This document shows, in pieces, positions 6,787-12,592 of a stretch of DNA of 12,592 nucleotides. The notes under the pieces were generated by a model, which was given only the letters and a program-made list of their open reading frames with translations, was not told where the DNA came from and searched no databases. The DNA comes from Gemmatimonas phototrophica. Its GTDB lineage: Bacteria > Gemmatimonadota > Gemmatimonadetes > Gemmatimonadales > Gemmatimonadaceae. Positions within the stretch are counted from its first letter, which is position 1. Each line of letters begins with the position of its first letter. The stretch spans positions 1-12,592 of the forward strand of contig CAMBRJ010000036.1 in the NCBI GenBank assembly GCA_945870175.1. The letters run 5' to 3'. The position numbers and the translations under genes were made by a program.

Positions 6787-8178
6787 ATGAAGATCGCCAG
6801 CGACATCACAACCGTCGACATCGACATCCGTCGGGCGTTTGCGCGCGACGCATCTGGACTCGAAATGATTCCCGATGCCGTGGCGCGTCCAACCAGCATC
6901 GACGAAGTCGCCGAGCTGCTGCGCGAGGCCACCTCGGCTCGCATGGCGGTCACACCCGCGGGCTGGCAGTCGAGCACGACCGGCGCGTCCATCACCGACC
7001 ACGGGCTCCTGTTGTCGTTGCGCGGGCTCGGTACGATCGGCGAGGTGGACACCGATACGCGCAGCATTCGCGTGGGGCCGGGCGCGATCGTGGCGGATGT
7101 GCGTCGGGCCGCTGCAGCGGCCGGCCTGCTCTTCACACCCGATCCCACCAGCGAAGAAGAGTCCACCATCGGCGGCGCGATCGCCTGCAATGCCTCCGGT
7201 GCCCGCTCCCTGCGCTACGGCGCCACGCGACCGCACGTCCGGGCGATCACGGTGCTGCTGGCCAGCGGGGAGCGGCTCGACCTGCGTCGTCCGCAGTTGG
7301 AGAAGAACACCGTGGGCTATCCGATCGCGCACGATCCGGTCGATTGGTTCGTTGGCAGTGAAGGTACGCTCGGTGTGGTGGTGGAAGCGGAGCTCGCGCT
7401 GCACGCGCTCCCCGCGCAGGTGCTTGGGCTCATGGTGCCGTTCGAACGGGAAGACGATGCCCTCGCCTTTGTCGTGTCGGCGCGTCGTTCCACGGCCGTG
7501 CATCCGCGCTGTCTCGAGTTCTTCGATCAGGGTGCCATGGACATCGCGCGCGCGGCGGAAGGCAGCACGGGGTGGGCCACCAACGCCACGGCCATGGTGT
7601 ACGTCGAGGAGACCGGCGCCGATGAGGCGCATCCCGATGACGAACTGCCGCTCGAGGCGTGGCTCGAACTCGCCGACGCGCACGTCGCGCTCAGCGCCGA
7701 CATTCGCGTGTACGATTCGGCCACGGCCCTGCGCGAGGCGCGACATCTGCGCCATGCCGTGCCGGCCACCATGAACGAACGCGGCGCCACCCGGCGACCG
7801 TTCGGTGGTCGCAAGGTCAGCACCGACTGGGCCGTGCCGTATCCGCGACTCGCCGAGGCACTGCATATGGCGCGGCGCTTTGCCGCCGAAGCGGGTGTCA
7901 CGTCGGGCATCGCGTACGGACACGCCGGCAACGGCCATCCGCATCAAAATTTCATCGCGCAGGATGCCGAGGAATTGCATCGCATCGAGCGTGTGGTTGA
8001 GGCCACGTTGCGCGAAGTGATCGCGATGGGTGGCACGGTGGCCGCCGAACACGGCATCGGTAAGCTCAAACGTCGATGGCTGCCGATGCAGGCCAGCCCC
8101 GCCCAGCTGCGCGTAATGCACGCGATCAAGCGCGAATTCGATCCCCTCGGTCTGCTCGCGCAAGGCAACGTGCTGTGA
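6787..8178 (+). CDS. FAD-linked 2-hydroxyacid dehydrogenase, probably D-2-hydroxyglutarate dehydrogenase
   Basis: This 463-residue flavoprotein belongs to the GlcD/D-lactate/D-2-hydroxyglutarate dehydrogenase branch of the VAO family. The FAD-binding part has PAGWQSSTTG (58-67), STIGGAIACNASGARSLRYG (126-145) and FVGSEGTLGVVV (188-199). The C-terminal FAD-oxidase domain has GRKVSTDWAVP (341-351), YGHAGNGHPHQNF (377-389), AAEHGIGKLK (419-428) and a terminal DPLGLLAQGNVL. Predicted metal ligands are H379, H386 and E421, with H422 as the catalytic base. The usual GDGN between the histidines reads GNGH. No iron-sulfur cluster domain is present. Lying 12 bases after serA and overlapping serB by 4 bases, it fits a role in re-oxidising the D-2-hydroxyglutarate that SerA makes, as described for a SerA/D2HGDH pair in Pseudomonas. 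Glycolate or D-lactate oxidation are the alternatives; sequence alone does not fix the substrate. Confidence 0.85.
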   Translation: MKIASDITTVDIDIRRAFARDASGLEMIPDAVARPTSIDEVAELLREATSARMAVTPAGWQSSTTGASITDHGLLLSLRGLGTIGEVDTDTRSIRVGPGAIVADVRRAAAAAGLLFTPDPTSEEESTIGGAIACNASGARSLRYGATRPHVRAITVLLASGERLDLRRPQLEKNTVGYPIAHDPVDWFVGSEGTLGVVVEAELALHALPAQVLGLMVPFEREDDALAFVVSARRSTAVHPRCLEFFDQGAMDIARAAEGSTGWATNATAMVYVEETGADEAHPDDELPLEAWLELADAHVALSADIRVYDSATALREARHLRHAVPATMNERGATRRPFGGRKVSTDWAVPYPRLAEALHMARRFAAEAGVTSGIAYGHAGNGHPHQNFIAQDAEELHRIERVVEATLREVIAMGGTVAAEHGIGKLKRRWLPMQASPAQLRVMHAIKREFDPLGLLAQGNVL

Positions 8179-8873
8179 ACGCCACCACCACGGCTCCGTC
8201 CGTCGATCTTCGACGCCCCAGATTCAAGACGGTCATTTTCGATGTCGACTCCACGGTCTGCGCGATCGAGGGAATTGACTGGCTGGCCGCGCGACGGGAC
8301 CCCGACATTGCCCGTGAGAGCGAAGCGCTCACGGCGCAGGCCATGGCCGGGGAGATCCCGATCGAGGCCGTGTACACCCGACGACTCCAGCGCATCCGTC
8401 CGACGGCCGGCGAGCTGATCTCGCTGGCGGAGGCGTATCGCGAGTCGCTGCAACCTGGCGCCCAGGAACTCATCACGCTGTTGCAGCGCGCCGGTTGTCA
8501 GGTACACCTACTCAGCGGCGGACTGCGCATCGCGATCGTGCCAATCGCATTGCAGTTGGGCGTGCCCACCGATCGCGTGCACGCCGTGTCGCTGGCGCGC
8601 GATAGCGACGGCACCATGAGTCTGCTCGATGGCGATCAACCGCTGTCCACGCAGCGCGGCAAGCCGCTCACGGTGCATCAACTCGGGTTGGCTCAACCCA
8701 CCGTGATGATCGGCGACGGTTCCACCGATGCGGCCGTGCGTGGAGTCGTGACGGAGTTCATCGCCTACACCGGCGTCGCGCGCCGCGAGAACGTGGTGGC
8801 AGTGGCCGACGCCGAAGCCGACAGCTTCGCCGCCTTGTATCCCTTGCTCTTCCAACCCGCGTTGTCGAGGTAA
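8175..8873 (+). CDS. serB: Phosphoserine phosphatase (HAD superfamily)
   Basis: This 232-residue HAD phosphatase catalyses the last step of serine synthesis, phosphoserine to serine plus phosphate. HAD motif I is IFDVDSTVC (nucleophile D23, acid/base D25), followed by EGIDWLA, typical of SerB. Motif II is LLSGGL (S114), motif III is K163 (RGKPL), and motif IV is MIGDGSTDAAV (D181, D185). A cap region spans about 35-95. There is no ACT or membrane region, so it is a short soluble type. The GTG start at 8175 overlaps the previous stop (GTGA), implying translational coupling. A longer in-frame reading from 8076 would add an Arg-rich stretch lying wholly inside the flavoenzyme gene and is rejected. 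Phosphoglycolate or another phosphomonoester is possible, but the neighbours and motifs favour phosphoserine. Confidence 0.9.
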   Translation: MNATTTAPSVDLRRPRFKTVIFDVDSTVCAIEGIDWLAARRDPDIARESEALTAQAMAGEIPIEAVYTRRLQRIRPTAGELISLAEAYRESLQPGAQELITLLQRAGCQVHLLSGGLRIAIVPIALQLGVPTDRVHAVSLARDSDGTMSLLDGDQPLSTQRGKPLTVHQLGLAQPTVMIGDGSTDAAVRGVVTEFIAYTGVARRENVVAVADAEADSFAALYPLLFQPALSR

Positions 8874-8879
8874 GGCGCC

Positions 8880-9977
8880 ATGTCCGAGTTCGGTACGTTC
8901 TTCCTTCCCGGACCCACCGAGGTGCGGCGCGACGTGCTTGAGGCGATGCTGGCGCCGATGCTGCCACACCGCGGCGCGATCTTCGAAGCGCTCTTCGCCC
9001 GCATTCAGGATGGCCTGCGTCCGATCTTCCGGACCACACGCCCAGTGTATGTGTCGAGTTCATCGGCCACGGGGCTCATGGAGGCCGCGATCCGCTGCGC
9101 GGCTCCTGGGCCGATCCTGTCGATGGTGAACGGCGCCTTCAGCGAGCGGTTCGCAAATATTGCGCTGGCCTGTGGTCGCGAAACGCGCGTGGTTGGCGGC
9201 GACTGGCATCAGGCCGTTCCGCTCGATGTCGTCGAGCGCGCACTTCGCGAACGTCGCTTCTCGGCCATCACCGTCGTGCACTCCGAAACGAGCACGGGCA
9301 CGCTGACGGCGTTGCCGGAACTCGCCGCCCTCGCGCATCAGTACGGCGCGGCGGTGCTGGTCGACTCGGTGACCGGCATCGGTGGCGTGCCGATCGAAAC
9401 CGATGCCTGGGACCTCGACTTCGTGCTCACCGGCTCGCAGAAAGCGCTCGCGTTGCCCCCCGGTCTCGCCTTCGGCGTGGCCTCCGCGCGCTACATCGAA
9501 CAAGCCCGCCAGGCGACGGCGCGTGGCCTCTATTTCGACATGGTTGAATTCGAGGAGTTCGTCCACAAGAACCAGACGCCAAGCACACCGGCGCTTTCAC
9601 TGCTGTATGCCACCGCGGTACAAGGTGAGCACATCGCGCGCGAAACCATCGAAGCGCGCTGGGCGCGGCACGCCGAGATGGCGGCGATGACGCACGATTG
9701 GGTGCGGCGACTGCGCGAAGCAACCGGCGAATCGTTTTGCGTGTACGCGCCCGAGCACGCGCGCAGCAGCACCGTCACGGCGATCGCATTGCCGCCGACA
9801 CTCAAAGGCGACGACATCGTGAAGGGTGTCGCGAAGCGTGGCTTCGTGATCGGCGGGGGTTACGGCAAACTCAAGAGCAGCACGTTCCGCATCGGCCACA
9901 TGGGCGACCACACGCCCGATCGCCTCGCGCTGTGCCTCGAAGCGACGGCCGATACCATTCGCGAGTTGCTGAAGTAG
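8880..9977 (+). CDS. Class-V PLP aminotransferase (serine/alanine-glyoxylate type), likely acting as phosphoserine aminotransferase
   Basis: This 365-residue PLP enzyme of fold type I, class V, is cytosolic. The N-terminal FFLPGPTEVRRDVLEAM and PHRG (29-32) are typical of the serine-pyruvate/alanine-glyoxylate aminotransferase family. The cofactor pocket shows HSETSTG (134-140), D162 (VLVDSVTGIGG) and the Schiff-base lysine K188 in TGSQKAL. R337 (FRIGHMG) probably binds the substrate carboxylate. A good Shine-Dalgarno (GAGGTAAGG, 8869-8877) precedes the ATG. It starts 6 bases after serB, and no classical serC is in the window, so transamination of phosphohydroxypyruvate with glutamate is the likely job; some class-V enzymes are reported to do this in other prokaryotes. 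Serine-glyoxylate or alanine-glyoxylate transamination is the alternative. The family call is firm; the substrate is inferred from context. Confidence 0.88.
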   Translation: MSEFGTFFLPGPTEVRRDVLEAMLAPMLPHRGAIFEALFARIQDGLRPIFRTTRPVYVSSSSATGLMEAAIRCAAPGPILSMVNGAFSERFANIALACGRETRVVGGDWHQAVPLDVVERALRERRFSAITVVHSETSTGTLTALPELAALAHQYGAAVLVDSVTGIGGVPIETDAWDLDFVLTGSQKALALPPGLAFGVASARYIEQARQATARGLYFDMVEFEEFVHKNQTPSTPALSLLYATAVQGEHIARETIEARWARHAEMAAMTHDWVRRLREATGESFCVYAPEHARSSTVTAIALPPTLKGDDIVKGVAKRGFVIGGGYGKLKSSTFRIGHMGDHTPDRLALCLEATADTIRELLK

Positions 9978-9992
9978 ATCGCAACAACAACC

Positions 9993-10113
9993 GCAACTGC
10001 CAGAACACGGATCACACCGATCGACATCGAAACAACACGGATAGGATGAAAAGCGCTTTTTACTTATCTGTGTTGTTTCCGGCCATCTGTGAACTCCGTG
10101 TTCTGGCTGTTGC
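9993..10113. repeat. Large imperfect inverted repeat (REP/MITE-like element)
   Basis: The outer arms are GCAACTGCCAGAACACGGA (9993-10011) and TCCGTGTTCTGGCTGTTGC (10095-10113), pairing at 18 of 19 positions. The inner arms GAAACAACACGGATA (10029-10043) and TATCTGTGTTGTTTC (10065-10079) pair at 14 of 15, with a possible G-U at the odd one. Near the apex is the perfect palindrome AAAAGCGCTTTT (10049-10060) followed by another T. Each arm is itself made of short words like ACACGGAT and ACACCGAT. Base composition is clearly less GC-rich than the flanking genes. No protein is supported in 9978-10187. It could be a dispersed non-autonomous repeat, and as RNA it would form a long hairpin able to stop or shield the serine-operon transcript. 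Confidence 0.75.
10049..10061. terminator. Possible terminator hairpin at the apex of the inverted repeat
   Basis: AAAAGCGCTTTT plus one more T (10049-10061) gives a palindrome with a short T-run, nested in the larger stem 72 bases after the aminotransferase stop. The full stem could act as a terminator in either direction. The T-run is short and the apex GC pairing small, so this is tentative. Confidence 0.3.
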
Positions 10114-10187
10114 CGTTTGTAGTTTGAATTTTGCGGTCTGCCCTGTGCAGTTGTTGTCTCAGTTTCCCACAGCCCCCGAGAAGCTCC

Positions 10188-10922
10188 ATGACCGACGCAC
10201 TCGATTTCAGCGGCAAACTCATCGTGATCACCGGTGTTGGTCGTGCCGGTCAGGTGGGTGAAGCCGTCGCGCTCGCCTTTGCGCAGCGCGGCGCGACGCT
10301 GGCCCTGCTGGATGTACAGCCGGACGAGGTCGAAGCCCGCGCGGCGTGGCTCACGGCACAGGGATTCACCGCCACCGCACACGTCGCCAACCTGGCCGAT
10401 GCCGACGCCGCGCAGGCCGCCGCCAACCAAGTGGTCGAGCAAACCCACGCGCAGTTCGGCGGCCAGGTGCACGCGGTGATCTGTGCGGCAGGCGGCTTCG
10501 CCATCACCGGTCCAATCAGCGATGCCGACCCCGCCGCGTGGACCAAGCAGTTCATGATCAACCTCGAGACCGCGTTCTGTGCCACGCGCGCCTTCCTGCC
10601 CGCCGTGCGCGCCGCGCAGGGAAGCTTCGTGTACTTCGGCTCCGTGGCCGCGCTGCCCGAGGGCGCGCCTAAGGGGAGGGCCGCCTATGCCGCGGCCAAG
10701 AGCGGCGTGCTGACGCTCATGCGGGCCGTGGCCGCCGAAGAGAAGCCGCATGGCGTCCGCGCGAACGCGGTCGCGCCGACGGCCGTCCGCACCGCCACCA
10801 ACCTTGCCAGTATGGGCGACAAGACCGACTACGTCGATCGCGAGTCGGTGGCCGATGTCATCGCCTTCCTTGCCAGTGCGCTGGCACGGAATGTCTCCGG
10901 CCAGGTCATAACGCTCGCCTAG
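10188..10922 (+). CDS. Short-chain dehydrogenase/reductase (SDR)
   Basis: This 244-residue NAD(P)-dependent oxidoreductase has the classical SDR layout. The cofactor loop is TGVGRAGQVG (15-24), slightly longer than TGxxxGxG. Strand 2 ends in LLDVQ (D42), favouring NAD(H) over NADP(H). CAAGG (99-103) stands where NNAG usually is. N125, S152 (YFGSVAA), Y167 and K171 (YAAAK) form the catalytic set, and VRANAVAP (190-197) follows. The C-terminal SGQVITLA lacks the usual terminal GG. The substrate cannot be read from sequence; FabG-like or sugar/alcohol SDR roles are equally open. ATG 10188 is chosen because the SDR fold starts right after it and GAGAAG (10178-10183) precedes it; an upstream TTG at 10131 would add 19 residues lacking similarity. 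It sits between the inverted-repeat element and the RepA-like gene and is not obviously part of the serine cluster. Confidence 0.9.
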   Translation: MTDALDFSGKLIVITGVGRAGQVGEAVALAFAQRGATLALLDVQPDEVEARAAWLTAQGFTATAHVANLADADAAQAAANQVVEQTHAQFGGQVHAVICAAGGFAITGPISDADPAAWTKQFMINLETAFCATRAFLPAVRAAQGSFVYFGSVAALPEGAPKGRAAYAAAKSGVLTLMRAVAAEEKPHGVRANAVAPTAVRTATNLASMGDKTDYVDRESVADVIAFLASALARNVSGQVITLA

Positions 10923-10927
10923 ACTGG

Positions 10928-10945
10928 CGCCCGTACCCTCGGGCG
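10928..10945 (+). terminator. Short GC hairpin after the SDR gene
   Basis: CGCCCG-TACCCT-CGGGCG forms a perfect 6-bp stem with a 6-base loop 6 bases after the SDR stop. There is no T-tract after it, so it may be a weak terminator, a transcript-stabilising hairpin, or nothing. Confidence 0.35.
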
Positions 10946-10962
10946 GACAGCTTACTCCCTCG

Positions 10963-11820
10963 ATGACACTCGCTGCACGCAAGCGCCCGGCGGTGCGCGG
11001 GGTGATCCTCGATCGTTCCCTCGAGGAACTCCCGCTCTTTCGCCTCAGCGACTCCGCCGACGATACGCCCGTGTCGTTCTCAACAGAGAACGGTGGGCGG
11101 TGGCGCGTCATCCCGGCGCCCGGCGATCGACTGCCCGGCACGTTCGATCAGGACGTGTACGTCGAGCTGCTGCATCGCTACAACGAAGCCGGCTCGCCCG
11201 CTGATGGTGCGATCACGTTTACGCTGCATGCGTTTCTGCGCTCCATGGGCCGTCGGGCCGATGGCCGCACCTACGAGCAGCTTCGCGCCGCCCTGGCGCG
11301 ACTCGAACGGACCACCCTCGAATCGGTCGGCGCGTACTGGTCGGCGCAGTCGGGCCATGAGGACGTCAGCTTCACCGTGCTCAGTACCGTATCGGTGCAG
11401 CGCCGGCGCGTCGCCGATCGCGAGCAGCTACACTTGTTCGGCAACCTGGCCGCCGGTGAGCCGGGCGACGCCCGTGTAACCCTCTCCGCCACCGTGCGCG
11501 CCAACCTGGCCGCTCGTCACACGATCACCCTTTCGGCGGCGCGCTATCACGCCCTGTCATCCCCGGTCGCCCGGCGTCTGTACCGCATGCTCGAAGTCGC
11601 CCGTTCCGATGGTCGGCTTTCCTGGCGCGTGTCCCTCGAGCGGCTGGCCGAGCAGCTCCCGCTGACGCAGCGATACCCTTCGCACCTCCAGCGCGTCCTT
11701 CAACCAGCACACGAGATGCTATTGAGTGCCGGTTTGGTCCGAGATATCGCCGTTCGGCAGCACGATCGGGTCTGGAGCGTGGACTACGTCCTCGGCTCCC
11801 GTCCCCGCGAAGAGACCTGA
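10963..11820 (+). CDS. Replication initiator protein A-like (RepA-type winged-helix) protein
   Basis: This 285-residue protein resembles the 'replication initiator protein A' family known from plasmids. Features that suggest this are the N-terminal LPLFRLSD and PGTFDQDVYVELLHRYNE segment (58-75), then TLHAFLRSMGRRADGRTYEQLRAALARLERTTLES (88-121), and a second helical module with YHALSSPVARRLYRMLE (195-211) and WRVSLERLAEQLPL (221-234). These would be two winged-helix DNA-binding domains. On plasmids such proteins bind iterons to open the origin. Here it lies on what looks like an ordinary chromosome segment, with no iteron array, DnaA-box cluster or partition genes beside it, so it may be a domesticated regulator or a relict. 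ATG 10963 has no Shine-Dalgarno. It is 40 bases after the SDR gene and could be transcribed with it. The family call is from recall of the pattern, so moderate confidence. Confidence 0.65.
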   Translation: MTLAARKRPAVRGVILDRSLEELPLFRLSDSADDTPVSFSTENGGRWRVIPAPGDRLPGTFDQDVYVELLHRYNEAGSPADGAITFTLHAFLRSMGRRADGRTYEQLRAALARLERTTLESVGAYWSAQSGHEDVSFTVLSTVSVQRRRVADREQLHLFGNLAAGEPGDARVTLSATVRANLAARHTITLSAARYHALSSPVARRLYRMLEVARSDGRLSWRVSLERLAEQLPLTQRYPSHLQRVLQPAHEMLLSAGLVRDIAVRQHDRVWSVDYVLGSRPREET

Positions 11821-11859
11821 TCGCCGCGTCCCGGAACAGCGGCTGTCGGCAGGCGTACG

Positions 11860-11865
11860 TATTCT
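11860..11865 (+). promoter_or_regulatory. Possible -10 element for the protease gene
   Basis: TATTCT stands 38 bases before the protease ATG in the 83-base spacer 11821-11903, the only AT-rich hexamer there. No matching -35 is visible at 17 bases, so the call is weak. Confidence 0.2.
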
Positions 11866-11903
11866 AGAGAGTTCTTCCCGGTCCCTCCTTTGAGAGCAGC
11901 CGC

Positions 11904-12592
11904 ATGACACGAACCCGTAAGGCCGCCCTGGCCAGTCTGATTCTCCTCCCCGTGCTCGCCGGGGGCTTTGCCCTGCAGGCGCGGTCCACGCGTGGCGGAG
12001 CTCAGCTCCTTGATCAGGTGCTGACGTTCGTCGCCCTGCGGTACGTGGACACGCTCGACGCGCAGTCGCTCTACGAGAAGGCCGCGCGCGGACTGGTGAA
12101 GGAGCTCAACGACCCCTACACCGAGCTCTTCACCCCCAAGCAGCTCGAAGAGTTCTCGCGGAACACCAACGGGCGCTATGCCGGCATCGGCATGGAGATC
12201 TCGAAGGTCGGCGATTACGTGACGGTCAATAAGGTTTTCCCGAACTCCCCCGCCGAGGGCGGTGGGGTGCAGGAAGGCGACAAGATCATGATCATCGACA
12301 CGACCAATGCGCGGGGATTCAATACGCAGCAGGTCCAGAACAAGCTGCTCGGCCCTGTGGGTTCGCCAGTCGTCGTAACGTTTGGCCGGATTGGTGTGCC
12401 CCAGCCCGTGAAGATGAAATTCACACGGGCCGAGATTAAGGCGCCTGCGGTTCGGTACAGCATGATGCTTGATGACCGTACCGGCTATGTGCCGCTCGAG
12501 CGCTTCTCCGAGCAGGCCACCGAAGACATCGCCAATGCCGTGATCGCGCTGAGCAAGCGCGGCGCAAAGGGCATCATCATCGACCTGCGCGG
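11904..12592 (+). CDS. Carboxy-terminal processing protease (S41 family), N-terminal part
   Basis: The gene runs off the right edge after 229 codons, so there is no stop in the window. Residues 1-6 are basic (MTRTRK), and 7-25 (AALASLILLPVLAGGFALQ) form a signal peptide or membrane anchor, placing the enzyme in the periplasm or at the membrane. LNDPYTELFTPKQLEEF (68-84) is the family's N-terminal signature. A PDZ domain follows (about 85-170; GRYAGIGMEISKVGDYVTV, SPAEGGGVQEGDKIMIID). It is followed by GYVPLERFSEQATEDI and KGIIIDLRG, the entrance to the catalytic core; the Ser/Lys dyad lies beyond the edge. Such CtpA/Prc proteases trim or degrade periplasmic proteins at their C-termini. ATG 11904 is preceded by a weak GAGAG. 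The family call is firm; the substrate is unknown. Confidence 0.92.
   Translation, partial: MTRTRKAALASLILLPVLAGGFALQARSTRGGAQLLDQVLTFVALRYVDTLDAQSLYEKAARGLVKELNDPYTELFTPKQLEEFSRNTNGRYAGIGMEISKVGDYVTVNKVFPNSPAEGGGVQEGDKIMIIDTTNARGFNTQQVQNKLLGPVGSPVVVTFGRIGVPQPVKMKFTRAEIKAPAVRYSMMLDDRTGYVPLERFSEQATEDIANAVIALSKRGAKGIIIDLR

Noticed and set aside
6082..8163. Long minus-strand frame (693 codons) opposite serA and the flavoenzyme
   Set aside because: Typical antisense shadow of high-GC codon use; no recognisable motifs and complete overlap with two well-supported genes.
8076..8174. N-terminal extension of the phosphatase to an upstream ATG
   Set aside because: The extra 33 residues are Arg/Ala-rich and lie wholly inside the flavoenzyme gene; GTG 8175 gives the expected SerB N-terminus and a 4-base overlap.
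10131..10187. TTG start for the SDR
   Set aside because: It adds a Cys/Ser/Pro-rich stretch unlike SDRs; ATG 10188 has a partial ribosome site and the normal N-terminus.
10861..10900. TGGCAC resembling a sigma-54 -24 element
   Set aside because: It lies inside the SDR coding sequence and lacks a properly spaced TTGC(A/T) -12 element.
9597..11141. Minus-strand frame (514 codons) through the aminotransferase end, inverted repeat and SDR
   Set aside because: It spans the non-coding repeat and three + strand genes, with no conserved domain visible.

Overview
The window is GC-rich bacterial chromosomal DNA, with every convincing gene on the + strand, short spacers and two or three 4-base stop/start overlaps. 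Gene content and codon style suggest a soil-type bacterium such as a member of Gemmatimonadota. This is an inference, because no rRNA or other marker gene is present. No IS, CRISPR, tRNA or rRNA was seen.

Region 1 (1-4287) is a regulatory block. A very acidic then Lys/Ala/Pro-rich, histone-H1-like protein with an AT-hook-like motif (open at the left edge) overlaps the start of a soluble PAS-GAF histidine kinase. The kinase overlaps by 4 bases an NtrC-type response regulator (receiver, AAA+, Fis HTH) whose sigma-54 contact loop reads GAFTDA rather than GAFTGA. After a 179-base spacer holding an imperfect 24/25-base direct repeat comes a stand-alone receiver protein. Kinase and NtrC-like regulator are probably co-translated, and the single receiver may share or compete for the phosphoryl group.

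Region 2 (4288-5008) holds a perfect 16-bp inverted repeat around a G-rich loop, then a divergent MerR-like regulator with no visible Shine-Dalgarno.

Region 3 (5167-9977) is a serine-biosynthesis cluster: full-length serA (ACT-domain phosphoglycerate dehydrogenase), an FAD-linked 2-hydroxyacid dehydrogenase, a SerB-type phosphatase and a class-V aminotransferase. Read together these give 3-phosphoglycerate to serine. The flavoenzyme plausibly removes the D-2-hydroxyglutarate that SerA can make when it reduces 2-oxoglutarate. The class-V enzyme plausibly replaces SerC.

Region 4 (9978-10187) is a non-coding spacer dominated by a large imperfect inverted repeat (9993-10113) built of short ACACGGAT-like words, with an AAAAGCGCTTTT palindrome near its centre. 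It looks like a dispersed repeat or MITE/REP-like element and may also end transcription.

Region 5 (10188-12592) holds a short-chain dehydrogenase, a plasmid RepA-like (replication initiator protein A type) DNA-binding protein, and the first 229 codons of a C-terminal-processing (S41) protease cut by the right edge.
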